DNA of 64,000 nt from Accumulibacter sp. (GTDB taxonomy: Bacteria; Pseudomonadota; Gammaproteobacteria; Burkholderiales; Rhodocyclaceae). The translations under genes were made by a program, and so were the position numbers. The notes beneath the pieces were generated by a model that saw only the letters and a list, made by a program, of their open reading frames with translations, had not been told where the DNA came from and did no database searches. This document shows positions 37,580 through 45,063 of this stretch, piece after piece (position 1 is the stretch's first letter; each line of letters opens with the position of its first letter). The DNA is taken from the NCBI GenBank assembly GCA_024235695.1, contig JACKLX010000018.1:1-64000 (forward strand). Reading direction: 5' to 3'.

Positions 37580-37671
37580 GGCCATTCCCCCCTCGCATCG
37601 CGACGCGCAATGCCAACGGAAAAATCCACTTTGCTCAGCGGCCAGGAGTGGCCACGGGACTGACTGCGAGT

Positions 37672-37721
37672 GCTACGATCGGCTACGATTCGCTACGGTT
37701 GGCTACGATTGGCTACGATTG
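37672..37721. repeat. 10-bp tandem repeat x5 (GCTACGATTG)
   Basis: Five consecutive units read gctacgatcg, gctacgattc, gctacggttg, gctacgattg, gctacgattg. They lie about 95 bp upstream of the giant gene's start, probably within its 5' leader. Possible roles are a regulator-binding array or a slippage-prone phase-variation tract; no direct evidence favours either. Confidence 0.9.
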
Positions 37722-37830
37722 GATCGGTTCTGAAGGGGATGGTCACGAACGCGGCACTGCAGCGCTTGCCGCCTGTCTGTGGTGACTGACGGTAATCTTT
37801 GTGTCGGGTCTCGTGGCCCGGTATTGTGGC

Positions 37831-37866
37831 AAGAGCGGTGTCAAGAGCGGTGTCAAGAGCGGTGTT
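37831..37866. repeat. 12-bp tandem repeat x3 (AAGAGCGGTGTC)
   Basis: Three head-to-tail copies of aagagcggtgtc; the third ends in t instead of c. They are located between the giant gene and the HTH regulator. They may be repeated operator sites. Confidence 0.9.
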
Positions 37867-37933
37867 CGGGACGTCAAGCCGCGGTGTACCAGGCGGCTCC
37901 GCGTCTCGCTTTCCGGCTACGTTGTTCGGCCCG

Positions 37934-37962
37934 ATTTTCCGCAAGATGTTGCGAGATGTCAA
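37934..37962 (-). promoter_or_regulatory. Candidate promoter for the giant gene
   Basis: On the minus strand there is a perfect TTGACA (37957-37962), a 17-bp spacer and GAAAAT (37934-37939). The resulting leader would be about 350 nt and would include both tandem arrays. The -10 matches only four of six positions. Confidence 0.4.
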
Positions 37963-38009
37963 CAGTTTCTTGCGACTTCGATTTCCCTGGTTTTTCCGAC
38001 AAGGCAGGA

Positions 38010-38504
38010 ATGACTGAAACCTCCGCAAACAAGGGCGCGCAGATCAATGGGCCAGCGCCGGATTCGACCCCCGCTCAACGGCATGCGGTCGACAGCGAGG
38101 CCGGTGCACTTGCCGCACGCTTGAAAGCGATCATCGGCGAGGAGTCGGTGTCGTCCTTTGCACGCAGGTGCCGCCTGGCGGAGTCGGTGCTGCGAACCTA
38201 TCTCAGGGACGGGCGGATGCCACCGCTGGACAAGGCGTCGGTGATTGCCGCGGCAGCTGGCGTCAGCGTCGACTGGCTGGCGACCGGGCGAGGCGCGCGT
38301 GTTGCCGCGCAAGGCAGCGCAGAATATCGGATAGACGGCTTGGCAACGACGACTTCTCCCCGGGCGCTGGCGCTTGACACTTCCCTCCTGGAACGTATCG
38401 TCAAGACGGTTCTGCACGAGCAGGGCGCGCAGGCCTCGGCAGAACAGGTCGCAGCCATCATCGTCGACCGCTACCAGCGCGCGCTTGATCGGCGTGCGCC
38501 CTGA
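38010..38504 (+). CDS. CI/XRE-like helix-turn-helix regulator
   Basis: A 164-residue protein whose middle part (about residues 28-88) is a phage-repressor-type HTH: LAARLKAIIG, FARRCRLAESVLRTYLRDGRMP, then AAAAGVSVDWLATGRG. The last motif is the hallmark of the CI-repressor-like HTH family. The C-terminal 75 residues look like a short helical oligomerisation region (LLERIVKTVLHEQG..., IIVDRYQRAL). Start at ATG 38010 is chosen because AAGG/CAGGA lies just upstream and the open frame before it is repeat-derived. It is divergent from the giant surface-protein gene across a repeat-bearing region, so it may control that gene (inference). Confidence 0.8.
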   Translation: MTETSANKGAQINGPAPDSTPAQRHAVDSEAGALAARLKAIIGEESVSSFARRCRLAESVLRTYLRDGRMPPLDKASVIAAAAGVSVDWLATGRGARVAAQGSAEYRIDGLATTTSPRALALDTSLLERIVKTVLHEQGAQASAEQVAAIIVDRYQRALDRRAP

Positions 38505-38991
38505 ACGACGCCCTCACGTCGGTCAGCAGTTGCCCCGGCGGGTTACCGATGCGGTCGCCGCCATAGGCGGATCACCCACCACATCGCGGCAGGCCATTGT
38601 GGCGACCAGATCGGCGCCCTTGCGCGATCAGGCGGCGGTAACTCTGGGCTCGGCTGCACGGGCGTCAGGCGTTGCGTCGTCTACGGAAACGTCAAACGCG
38701 GAAGCGACCGCAGCGTCTCCCAGGTCGTCGGTGGTCGGGCACGGGCGCCCTCGCGCTTGCGACGGCGGAGAATCGCCCGTTTGCCTGCTCGCTCGCGAGA
38801 AATCCGACCTCCGACCAGCGCCTCGAGTCGGGTCGGGGCGGCGGGGCCGAGTCCTTTCCCTTGCCTCCCGACATGTTGGCAAGCGATCATCGGCGACAGG
38901 TCGCTGGCGTCCCTTGCGCGCCGGCTTCGCCGAAACAGGTCGGTGCTATGATCGTCGGTCTCGACCAGTGCGCCCGCGATCGGCATGAGCC
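38505..38991. other. 487-bp gene-poor gap
   Basis: Several overlapping open frames exist on both strands, but none has coherent domain content. The only recognisable content is a short decayed HTH copy near its right end, listed separately. No tRNA-like or strong terminator structure was seen. Confidence 0.5.
38878..38951 (+). pseudogene. Decayed partial copy of the adjacent HTH domain
   Basis: The frame WQAIIGDRSLASLARRLRR followed by NRSVL and TGA aligns with LKAIIGEESVSSFARRCRL followed by AESVL of the intact HTH protein at 38,010. DNA similarity is visible too, both beginning atcatcggcga and ending gtcggtgct. The copy stops exactly where the recognition helix should continue, so it is a remnant of a duplicated regulator gene. 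Confidence 0.5.
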
Positions 38992-39597
38992 ATGAATTAC
39001 ACCTTTGCCTCGGCGACCATCCTGCTGATCCTGATCACCGATCCGATCGGCAACATCCCGATCTTCGCCAACGCGCTGCGCCACGTAGCCCCCGCGCGCC
39101 GACCCTGGGTGATCCTGCGCGAGGTGCTGATCGCCTTTGTCCTGCTGTTGACCTTCATGTTCGTCGGCGACGGCTTCCTGCGGCTGATGAACCTCAGCGA
39201 GCTGTCGCTGCAGATCGGCGGCGGCGTGATCCTGTTTCTGATCGCGCTGCGCATGATCTTCCCGCAGCCCGGCGCTGTGGATACCCCCGAGACCGCCGGC
39301 GAGCCGCTGATCGTGCCGCTGGCGGTGCCGGCGATCGCCGGGCCGTCGGCGCTGGCGACGGTGCTGCTGCTGGTTTCGCAGGCGCCCGACCGGCGACTGG
39401 AATGGATAGGTGCGCTGTGCATCACGATGGCCTTCAGCGCCGTCGTGCTGGTGCTCGCCGAGCGCATTCAGCGGGTCGCCGGCGAGCGTTTCGTGGTCGC
39501 TCTCGAACGCCTGATGGGGCTGGTGCTGGTCGCGGTGGCGATCGAAATGATGCTGCGCGGGATCAAGACCTTCGTCCTGCAACTGTCCGGCAGCTGA
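38992..39597 (+). CDS. MarC/YhgN-family integral membrane protein
   Basis: 201 residues with about six hydrophobic segments. The N-terminus (TILLILITDPIGNIPIF) and the central PLAVPAIAGPSALATVLLL are the conserved signatures of the MarC family (YhgN/UPF0056 branch). The segment RLMGLVLVAVAIEMMLRGI closes the family pattern. The protein acts in the inner membrane; its transport function is not established in any member I know. Length is normal for the family. The ribosome site is weak and the start is chosen by homology to family N-termini. Confidence 0.85.
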   Translation: MNYTFASATILLILITDPIGNIPIFANALRHVAPARRPWVILREVLIAFVLLLTFMFVGDGFLRLMNLSELSLQIGGGVILFLIALRMIFPQPGAVDTPETAGEPLIVPLAVPAIAGPSALATVLLLVSQAPDRRLEWIGALCITMAFSAVVLVLAERIQRVAGERFVVALERLMGLVLVAVAIEMMLRGIKTFVLQLSGS

Positions 39598-39879
39598 GTT
39601 TCCGGACGGAAGGAGAATGCCCTTGCTGTCTGCCGCTCCGGCAAGGAAGCCGTTGGCACGCTGCCTTGCCGGTCGATTGCAACGAGTCCGCCGTCCGGTG
39701 TCGTGATCTGTCGTCGTGCAGCCTGGTGATGACCGAACACCTCGAGAGCGTTCGGGAAACTCGCCGCCACGGCGCACCAATCTCGCTTTTCCGGTGCGCC
39801 GGAGTCGGCTCGGAGATGCGGCAAACGGTCGTGACCTTGATGATCACGGCTGTCTCGAAAGTTGATGGGGGTTAGCTCA

Positions 39880-41061
39880 ATGACCGCCTCGCATCCTCCT
39901 GGCGAAACCCGCGCGGCCTGGTTATTGGCGGGGGTCGAGTTCTTCTTCGCGCTGAGCTGGGTGGTGTACGTCATCTTCCTGCCGGAATTGCTGGCGCGTG
40001 GCGGGATCGACAAGCGCTACCTGCCGTGGATTCTTGCCGCCGACCAGTTGATCTTTGCCTTCGCCGACTGGTCGATCGGCGTCGCCGTCGACCGGGCGCG
40101 CTCGGCGCTGCGCCGGATCGGGCCGATGCTGGTGCTGCTGTCGGCGATTTCCGCCGTGGCGATGCTGCTGCTGCCCTGGCTGGCGGCGACGCCGCTGCTC
40201 TTCCTGCTGGCGGTCGGCGTCTGGGTGGCGACGTCGTCTGCCTTGCGGGCGCCGCCGTACGTGCTGCTGTCGCGCTACGCCGGCCGCGCCGGCTTGCCGC
40301 GCCTGGCCGGCATCCAGTTGCTTGGTCTGGCGGTGGCGTCGGCACTGGCGCCTTATCTGGCGATGCTGCTCAAGGGCGTCGATCCGTCGCTGCCCTTTGC
40401 GCTCAGCGCGCTGGCGGTCGGTGTGTCGGCGCTGGCCCTGGTGCTTGTCGAGCGCGGCCTGCCGGCGGGCGAAGCGGCCGCGGCTGGCGCGCAAACGACG
40501 GCGCGGGTGGGCGGCGTGGCGAACGCCTCGTGGGTCTTCCTGCTGCTGCTCGCCTTGCTGCTCGGCTTCGGGCAACAGATCCACACGACGATCAATTCGG
40601 CGCCGCAGTTCAAGCGGCTGGCCGATCCGGCGCTGCTGCCCTGGCTGTTGCCGGTGTTCTGGGTTGGTTTCAGCTTCGGCTTGCTGACCGTCGGTCGCTT
40701 GATCCGCGAGCGTGGCGAGGTGGAAGTGCTACGCCTGGCGTGTGCGCTGGGCGCGCTGACCCTGGCGGGCGCGGTGCTGGCTGTCTCGCTGCCGGCCCTG
40801 GTCGCCAGCCAGTTGGTCGCTGGCGTCTTCTGGGCGGCCATCCTTTGCGCGTCGATCGGGCTGGCGGGTAGGCGCGGCTATCCCCTGCAGACCGGACGCA
40901 ATACCGGCGCCCTGATGGCGACGCTGGCGGTGGCGACGTTCGGGCGCCTCGGGCTGACCGCGTCGGGCGGCGCTGCCGCCGGCGTCGTGCTGGTCGACTG
41001 GCTGCCGGTGGTCCTGTGGTGCGTGGTGGCGCTGTTGCTGTGGCGGTCGCGCGCGGCGTAG
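39880..41061 (+). CDS. MFS-type multi-pass membrane transporter
   Basis: 393 residues with about 11-12 hydrophobic segments. It begins MTASHPPGETRAAWLLAGV and ends in a hydrophobic helix plus a short basic tail (LLWRSRAA). The pattern of two six-helix halves separated by a polar Ala-rich loop (GLPAGEAAAAGAQTTARVGG) fits the major facilitator superfamily. The substrate cannot be inferred. ATG 39880 is preferred because GGGGG lies about eight bases upstream; ATG 39865 lies within that site. It converges with nnrS, leaving only 37 bp between them. Confidence 0.75.
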   Translation: MTASHPPGETRAAWLLAGVEFFFALSWVVYVIFLPELLARGGIDKRYLPWILAADQLIFAFADWSIGVAVDRARSALRRIGPMLVLLSAISAVAMLLLPWLAATPLLFLLAVGVWVATSSALRAPPYVLLSRYAGRAGLPRLAGIQLLGLAVASALAPYLAMLLKGVDPSLPFALSALAVGVSALALVLVERGLPAGEAAAAGAQTTARVGGVANASWVFLLLLALLLGFGQQIHTTINSAPQFKRLADPALLPWLLPVFWVGFSFGLLTVGRLIRERGEVEVLRLACALGALTLAGAVLAVSLPALVASQLVAGVFWAAILCASIGLAGRRGYPLQTGRNTGALMATLAVATFGRLGLTASGGAAAGVVLVDWLPVVLWCVVALLLWRSRAA

Positions 41062-41098
41062 CGTGGCGTAGCGTCGAACAGCCAGCGGCGCCGCTTGT

Positions 41099-42259
41099 TC
41101 AGTGCTCCTTGCCGTCGACGCGTGGCTGCACCAGATAGGGGATGTAGCGCCAGGCGAGGATCGCAAAACACGCGAACCAGCAGGCGGCGGCGAGCCTGAT
41201 CCACTGCAGGTAGTTCGCCGGGTCGATCTGCGGCACGACGATGCGGATCACGAAACCGGCGATCATGATCCACAGCACGGTCTTGTCGAGCCGGTCGAAG
41301 ACGACTTTTCGGCCGGTGTGGCCGTTGACGATGCGGATCAGCATCGCCGGGATGATCAGCCCCATCGCCCCGAAGGTGAACACGTGCATCGGCACCGAGC
41401 CGATCCACGCCGGTTGCGCGAGATGGTCGAGGAACTGCAGCAGCAGCTGCGCGACGATCGCCAGGTAGCCGAGATACATGATGCCGATATCGAGCCGGCG
41501 CATCGCCAGTTGCGGTTTCCAGAAGGCAAAGCGGCCGAGCAGCAGCAGTGCCAGCAGCAGGCCGATCCACGCCGACAGCGACGTCGACAGCGGGCTGACG
41601 AAGACCAGCAGCAGCGCCAGCAGCTTGATCGCGGTATCGAGTACCGCGTGCCGCAGAATCTCGGCGTGCATGGCGTTGCGCATGAACTGCGTCAGCGTTC
41701 GTTCGAGCATCACCAGGAATGCCACCCGGAACAGGGCCATGCTCATGGCGGCGCCGGCGTGGAAATGCGGCTCGCTGAGCAGCAGGTTCTTGGCGACCAG
41801 GAACAGCGGCAGGATGATCAGGAAGAAGTAGTTGTCGCGAAAGGAATCGCTCTGCCGGTGGCGGACCAGTGACCACAGCAGCATGGCGACGATCGACGCC
41901 AGGAAGAGATTGCTGGCGACGCGGAAGAGAACCGGCGGCAGCTCGCCGGCGAACCACATGCCGGCGCGTTCGAGCAGCCAGGCGCCGACCAGGACGATCA
42001 GGGCGACGCCGTGGTAGCCACGGATCTTCACCCAGTTCTTGGTCGCGGTCAGCAGGAAGCCGCCCATCACCGCCCAGCCGAAACCGAAGAACATTTCGTG
42101 CGCGTGCCACTGGCTGGGCGAGAACGGTGCCGTTGGCGGCGCCAGCGTACCGGCGAAGAGCAGTGCCCAAAGCACCGGCAGGGCAAGGCCCGACAGGCAG
42201 GCGAGGGCGAAGAAGGGTCGGAAACCGACCAGCCAGAGGGCTTGCTTGGCGAATTGCAT
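41099..42259 (-). CDS. nnrS: NnrS family haem/copper membrane protein
   Basis: 386 residues with about 12 membrane segments. The N-terminus ALWLVGFRPFFALACLSGL and the motif WHAHEMFFGFGWAVMGGFLL followed by TATKNW are diagnostic for NnrS. Further His residues (EPHFHAG, MHVFTFGAMG) could be the metal ligands of the family. NnrS proteins are induced in denitrifiers and ease nitric-oxide stress. Start at 42259 gives the standard NnrS N-terminus (MQFAKQALWLV); the longer open frame upstream is Arg/Pro-rich and overlaps the neighbouring pseudouridine synthase. No other denitrification gene is adjacent. Confidence 0.88.
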   Translation of the reverse strand: MQFAKQALWLVGFRPFFALACLSGLALPVLWALLFAGTLAPPTAPFSPSQWHAHEMFFGFGWAVMGGFLLTATKNWVKIRGYHGVALIVLVGAWLLERAGMWFAGELPPVLFRVASNLFLASIVAMLLWSLVRHRQSDSFRDNYFFLIILPLFLVAKNLLLSEPHFHAGAAMSMALFRVAFLVMLERTLTQFMRNAMHAEILRHAVLDTAIKLLALLLVFVSPLSTSLSAWIGLLLALLLLGRFAFWKPQLAMRRLDIGIMYLGYLAIVAQLLLQFLDHLAQPAWIGSVPMHVFTFGAMGLIIPAMLIRIVNGHTGRKVVFDRLDKTVLWIMIAGFVIRIVVPQIDPANYLQWIRLAAACWFACFAILAWRYIPYLVQPRVDGKEH

Positions 42260-42365
42260 GGGCGGGGGCCTGGGTGACGTTGTTGGTGTGTGCGTGGCGA
42301 GGCGGCGCGTCGTCGGTGTTTGCCAAGCGGGGATTTTCGCGCGTCGCGTCGCGCCTGGCTTTGAT

Positions 42366-43070
42366 CTAGAACGGTGCCGGCGACAGAAAACGCCGGCGCT
42401 CGCCGCTCTCCGGGTGGGCGAATGCCAGCTCGTCGGCGTGCAGCAGCAGGCGCGCGGCGGTGGTCGCGCTGGCAGTGTCGCCGTACAGCGCGTCGCCGAC
42501 AATCGGGTGGCCAATCGCCTGCAGGTGGACGCGCAACTGGTGCGTTCGTCCGGTTTCGGGGATCAGGGCCAGCCGCGAGGTGTTGCTGGCCGGATCGTGG
42601 CCGAGCACCCGGTAGCGGCTGCGCGAGGGCTTGCCGGCGAGCGGATCGACTTTCTGGCGCGGACGGCGCGGCCAGTCGGCGCTCAGTGGCAGATCGATCT
42701 CGCCGCTGCTCGCCGGCAGCTTGCCGGCGACGACCGCCAGGTAGCGCTTGTCGATCTGGCGTCTGGCGAAGGCGATGCTCAAGCGTCGCTGCATTTCCCT
42801 GCCGCGTGCCAGGACCAGCAGACCGGAGGTGTGCATGTCGAGACGGTGAACGGTCAGGGCATCGGCGAACGCCGCCTGCAGCCGCCGCTCGAGGCAGTCC
42901 TGCTTGTCGTCGCCGCGCCCGGGTACCGAAAGCAGTCCGGCCGGCTTGTTGACCACCAACACGGCGTGGTCGACGTAAACGATGCACGCGACGATGCACG
43001 CGACCGGCGCGATCAGCGCTTGCCGATCGCGCGGGTTCGCCTGGGGTGGGGCGGGGAAGGGCGCAGTCAT
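42366..43070 (-). CDS. RluA-family pseudouridine synthase
   Basis: 234 residues. VVNKPAGLLSVPGR is the family motif I, and HRLDMHTSGLLVLA contains the catalytic Asp of the HRLD motif. Later ETGRTHQLRVHLQAIGHPIVGD is the RluA-type motif III. The short N-terminus lacks an S4 domain, as in RluA (23S rRNA 746 and tRNA 32), so this is an RluA-like rather than RluC/D-like enzyme; the exact target is uncertain. Start 43070 (MTAPFPAPPQ) is provisional because no strong ribosome site is visible. A 12-bp duplication just inside the gene encodes VACIVACIV. Confidence 0.85.
   Translation of the reverse strand: MTAPFPAPPQANPRDRQALIAPVACIVACIVYVDHAVLVVNKPAGLLSVPGRGDDKQDCLERRLQAAFADALTVHRLDMHTSGLLVLARGREMQRRLSIAFARRQIDKRYLAVVAGKLPASSGEIDLPLSADWPRRPRQKVDPLAGKPSRSRYRVLGHDPASNTSRLALIPETGRTHQLRVHLQAIGHPIVGDALYGDTASATTAARLLLHADELAFAHPESGERRRFLSPAPF
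42980..43003. repeat. 12-bp tandem duplication inside the pseudouridine synthase gene
   Basis: Two adjacent copies of cgatgcacgcga (a 12-bp period) lie near the gene start and give the peptide repeat VACI-VACI immediately before the conserved VYVDHAVLVVNKPAG. The insertion is in frame and probably tolerated as an N-terminal extension. Confidence 0.75.
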
Positions 43071-43262
43071 GGTCGGGTTGATCAGCGGAGAGTATGCGGG
43101 GTGGGAGCCAGTTTGCAGCCAGCCGGTGGCGCCATTGTCGCGCCATTTGCCTGCGCCGGGCGGCGGGTGGCAAATCAAGTAGACTGCGGGGCTTGCGCGC
43201 CAGGCGGCGCTGCCAAGGCGACGCCGCCCTGGCGCCCGATGAACAGAATCCGGGAGACCCAC

Positions 43263-44090
43263 GTGACGACCACCGTTCCCCAGTTGACGACCATTACCAT
43301 CGAGCTCAACGAGAACATCGCCGAGATCCGGCTCAACCGGCCGGAGCGCTCGAACGCGATCAACGAAGCGATGTGGCACGAGCTGCGCAGCGCCTTTGCC
43401 TGGGCCGATGCGACGCCCGAGGTACGCGTCGCGATGCTCAGCGGCGCCGGGCTGAACTTCTGCTCCGGTATCGATCTGGCGATGCTCGCCGGCGTCGGCA
43501 GGGCGGTCGCACATGCCGACCCGGCGCGCAGCCACGAGGCGCTGCGGCGCGTGATTCTCGACCTGCAGGATTGCCTGACGAGCGTCGAGCGCTGCCGCAA
43601 GCCGGTGCTGGCCGCGATCCAGGGCGCCTGCATCGGCGGTGCGATCGATCTCGTGAGCTGTTGCGACATGCGCTACGCCACCGCCGACGCGCATTTTGCG
43701 GTGCGTGAAATCGACGTCGGGATGACCGCCGACGTCGGTACGCTGCAGCGTCTGCCGCGACTGGTTGCCGACGGCGTCGCCCGTGAGATGGCGTATACCG
43801 GTCGCGCCGTCGATGGCTTCGAGGCGAAGCTGATCGGCCTGGTCAACCAGCTGTTCGAGAGTCCCGAGGCGCTGCTCGAAGGCGTCCGCCAGATCGCCCG
43901 GACGATCGCCGCCAAATCACCGCTGGCGATTCGCGGCAGCAAGGAGATGCTCAACTACGGACGTGACCATTCGGTCGCTGACGGCCTCGACCACGTCGCG
44001 ACCTGGAACGCGGCGATGCTGATGTCGGCCGATCTCGAGGAGGCGATGACCGCGATGCGCGAGAAGCGGGCGCCGCGTTTCGGCGACTGA
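43263..44090 (+). CDS. Crotonase-family delta3,5-delta2,4-dienoyl-CoA isomerase-type protein
   Basis: 275 residues from a GTG start chosen because GGGAGA lies six bases upstream; an ATG 24 bases earlier lacks such a site. Crotonase signatures include LSGAGLNFCSGIDLAML (oxyanion hole) and GACIGGAIDLVSCCDMRYA. The segment REIDVGMTADVGTLQRLPRL keeps the Glu and Asp acid/base pair used by mammalian ECH1-type dienoyl-CoA isomerases, and SRDHSVA/YVASWN-like elements (GRDHSVADGLDHVATWNAAML) also match that branch. It would act in beta-oxidation of unsaturated acyl-CoAs. No other fatty-acid gene is adjacent. Confidence 0.85.
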   Translation: MTTTVPQLTTITIELNENIAEIRLNRPERSNAINEAMWHELRSAFAWADATPEVRVAMLSGAGLNFCSGIDLAMLAGVGRAVAHADPARSHEALRRVILDLQDCLTSVERCRKPVLAAIQGACIGGAIDLVSCCDMRYATADAHFAVREIDVGMTADVGTLQRLPRLVADGVAREMAYTGRAVDGFEAKLIGLVNQLFESPEALLEGVRQIARTIAAKSPLAIRGSKEMLNYGRDHSVADGLDHVATWNAAMLMSADLEEAMTAMREKRAPRFGD

Positions 44091-44110
44091 ACGGCGCCGG
44101 TTCGTCGTCA

Positions 44111-45049
44111 ATGGAGACGCTCGCCGATCACGTCGGTCTGGCCGCGCCACTGTTTGTTCTGGTGCTCGTCGGCTACCTGTTGATGCGCGCCTGCGGCTGG
44201 CCGCAGGCCATGTCCGAGAACCTGACGCGCTTCGTCTTCTCGGTTGCCCTGCCGGCGATGCTGTTCCGCATGATGAGCGATTTCTCGCAGTTGCCGCCGG
44301 TGGATGCGCGGCTGCTGATCGCCTTCTTCGGCGGTTGCCTGATCGTTTTCGTGATCGGTCGCCTGGTTGCCTGGCGGCTGTTTGCGCTCGACGGCACCGG
44401 CCAGTCGGTGTTCGCGCTCGGCGGCGTGTTCTCGAACAACGTGCTGCTCGGGCTGCCACTGGCCAAGCTCGCCCTTGGCGAGGCGGCCGTGCCGTCGGTG
44501 GCGCTGGTGCTGGTGTTCAATGCGCTGATCCTGTGGACGCTGGTCAGCGTGTCGATCGAGTGGGCGCGCCACGGCAGCTTTTCGCTGCAGGGTTTCGCCA
44601 AGATGGCGCGCGGCGTGCTGACCAATCCGATCGTCGCCGGCATCGTCTCCGGTGCGCTGTTCGGGCTCGCCGGCTGGCCGCTGCCGACGCTGGTCGCACA
44701 GCCGCTGGCGATGGTCGCGCAGGCAGCGCCGCCGCTGGCACTGATCGTGCTGGGCATGGGATTGGCCGAATACGGCGTGCGCACCGGTTGGCGGATCAGC
44801 GTTGCCATCTGCTTCCTGAAGTTGGTCGTGCAGCCGCTGGTGGTCTGGCTGCTGGCGCGGCTGATCGGCCTGCCGCCAATGGAAACGCGGGTGGTGGTAC
44901 TGCTGGCCTCGCTGGCGGTCGGCGCCAACGTCTACCTGATGTCGCGGCAGTTCAACACGCTCGAGGGGCCGGTGGCGAGCAGCCTGGTGCTGTCGACCGT
45001 GCTGGCGGCATTGAGCACGCCGCTGGCGATGACGCTGACCGGCGGCTGA
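44111..45049 (+). CDS. AEC (auxin efflux carrier) family transporter
   Basis: 312 residues with about ten membrane segments. GYLLMRACGWPQAMSENLTR followed by FVFSVALPAMLF, then GGVFSNNVLLGLPLAKLALG, are conserved AEC/MdcF-type motifs with the discontinuous NN helix. Family members in bacteria export or import dicarboxylates such as malonate or malate; the substrate here is unknown. The start follows the crotonase gene by 20 bases, suggesting co-transcription. It converges with folE. Confidence 0.82.
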   Translation: METLADHVGLAAPLFVLVLVGYLLMRACGWPQAMSENLTRFVFSVALPAMLFRMMSDFSQLPPVDARLLIAFFGGCLIVFVIGRLVAWRLFALDGTGQSVFALGGVFSNNVLLGLPLAKLALGEAAVPSVALVLVFNALILWTLVSVSIEWARHGSFSLQGFAKMARGVLTNPIVAGIVSGALFGLAGWPLPTLVAQPLAMVAQAAPPLALIVLGMGLAEYGVRTGWRISVAICFLKLVVQPLVVWLLARLIGLPPMETRVVVLLASLAVGANVYLMSRQFNTLEGPVASSLVLSTVLAALSTPLAMTLTGG

Positions 45050-45063
45050 GCGATTCCTGCCGG

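Larger units (their letters stand above)
37580..38009. other. Divergent intergenic region with two tandem arrays; no gene seen
   Basis: This 430-bp space separates the giant minus-strand gene from the HTH gene. It contains a 10-bp x5 array, a 12-bp x3 array and a candidate minus-strand promoter. Open frames crossing it have no domain similarity, and their Cys/Arg-rich content reflects the tandem repeats. Confidence 0.6.

Noticed and set aside
37672-37866. Short repeats considered as a CRISPR array
   Set aside because: Units are 10 and 12 bp with no spacers, so they are simple tandem repeats.
37779-38009. N-terminal extension of the HTH protein by 77 codons
   Set aside because: The extension is encoded by the 12-bp tandem repeats (repeated CQER) and lacks a ribosome site; ATG 38010 has one and starts a normal protein.
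38374-38988. 204-codon plus-strand frame in the gene-poor gap
   Set aside because: It overlaps the HTH gene in another frame and has no recognisable motif.
42039-44090. 683-codon frame extending the crotonase N-terminally
   Set aside because: The first part runs antisense to nnrS and the pseudouridine synthase; only the last 275 codons encode the crotonase domain.
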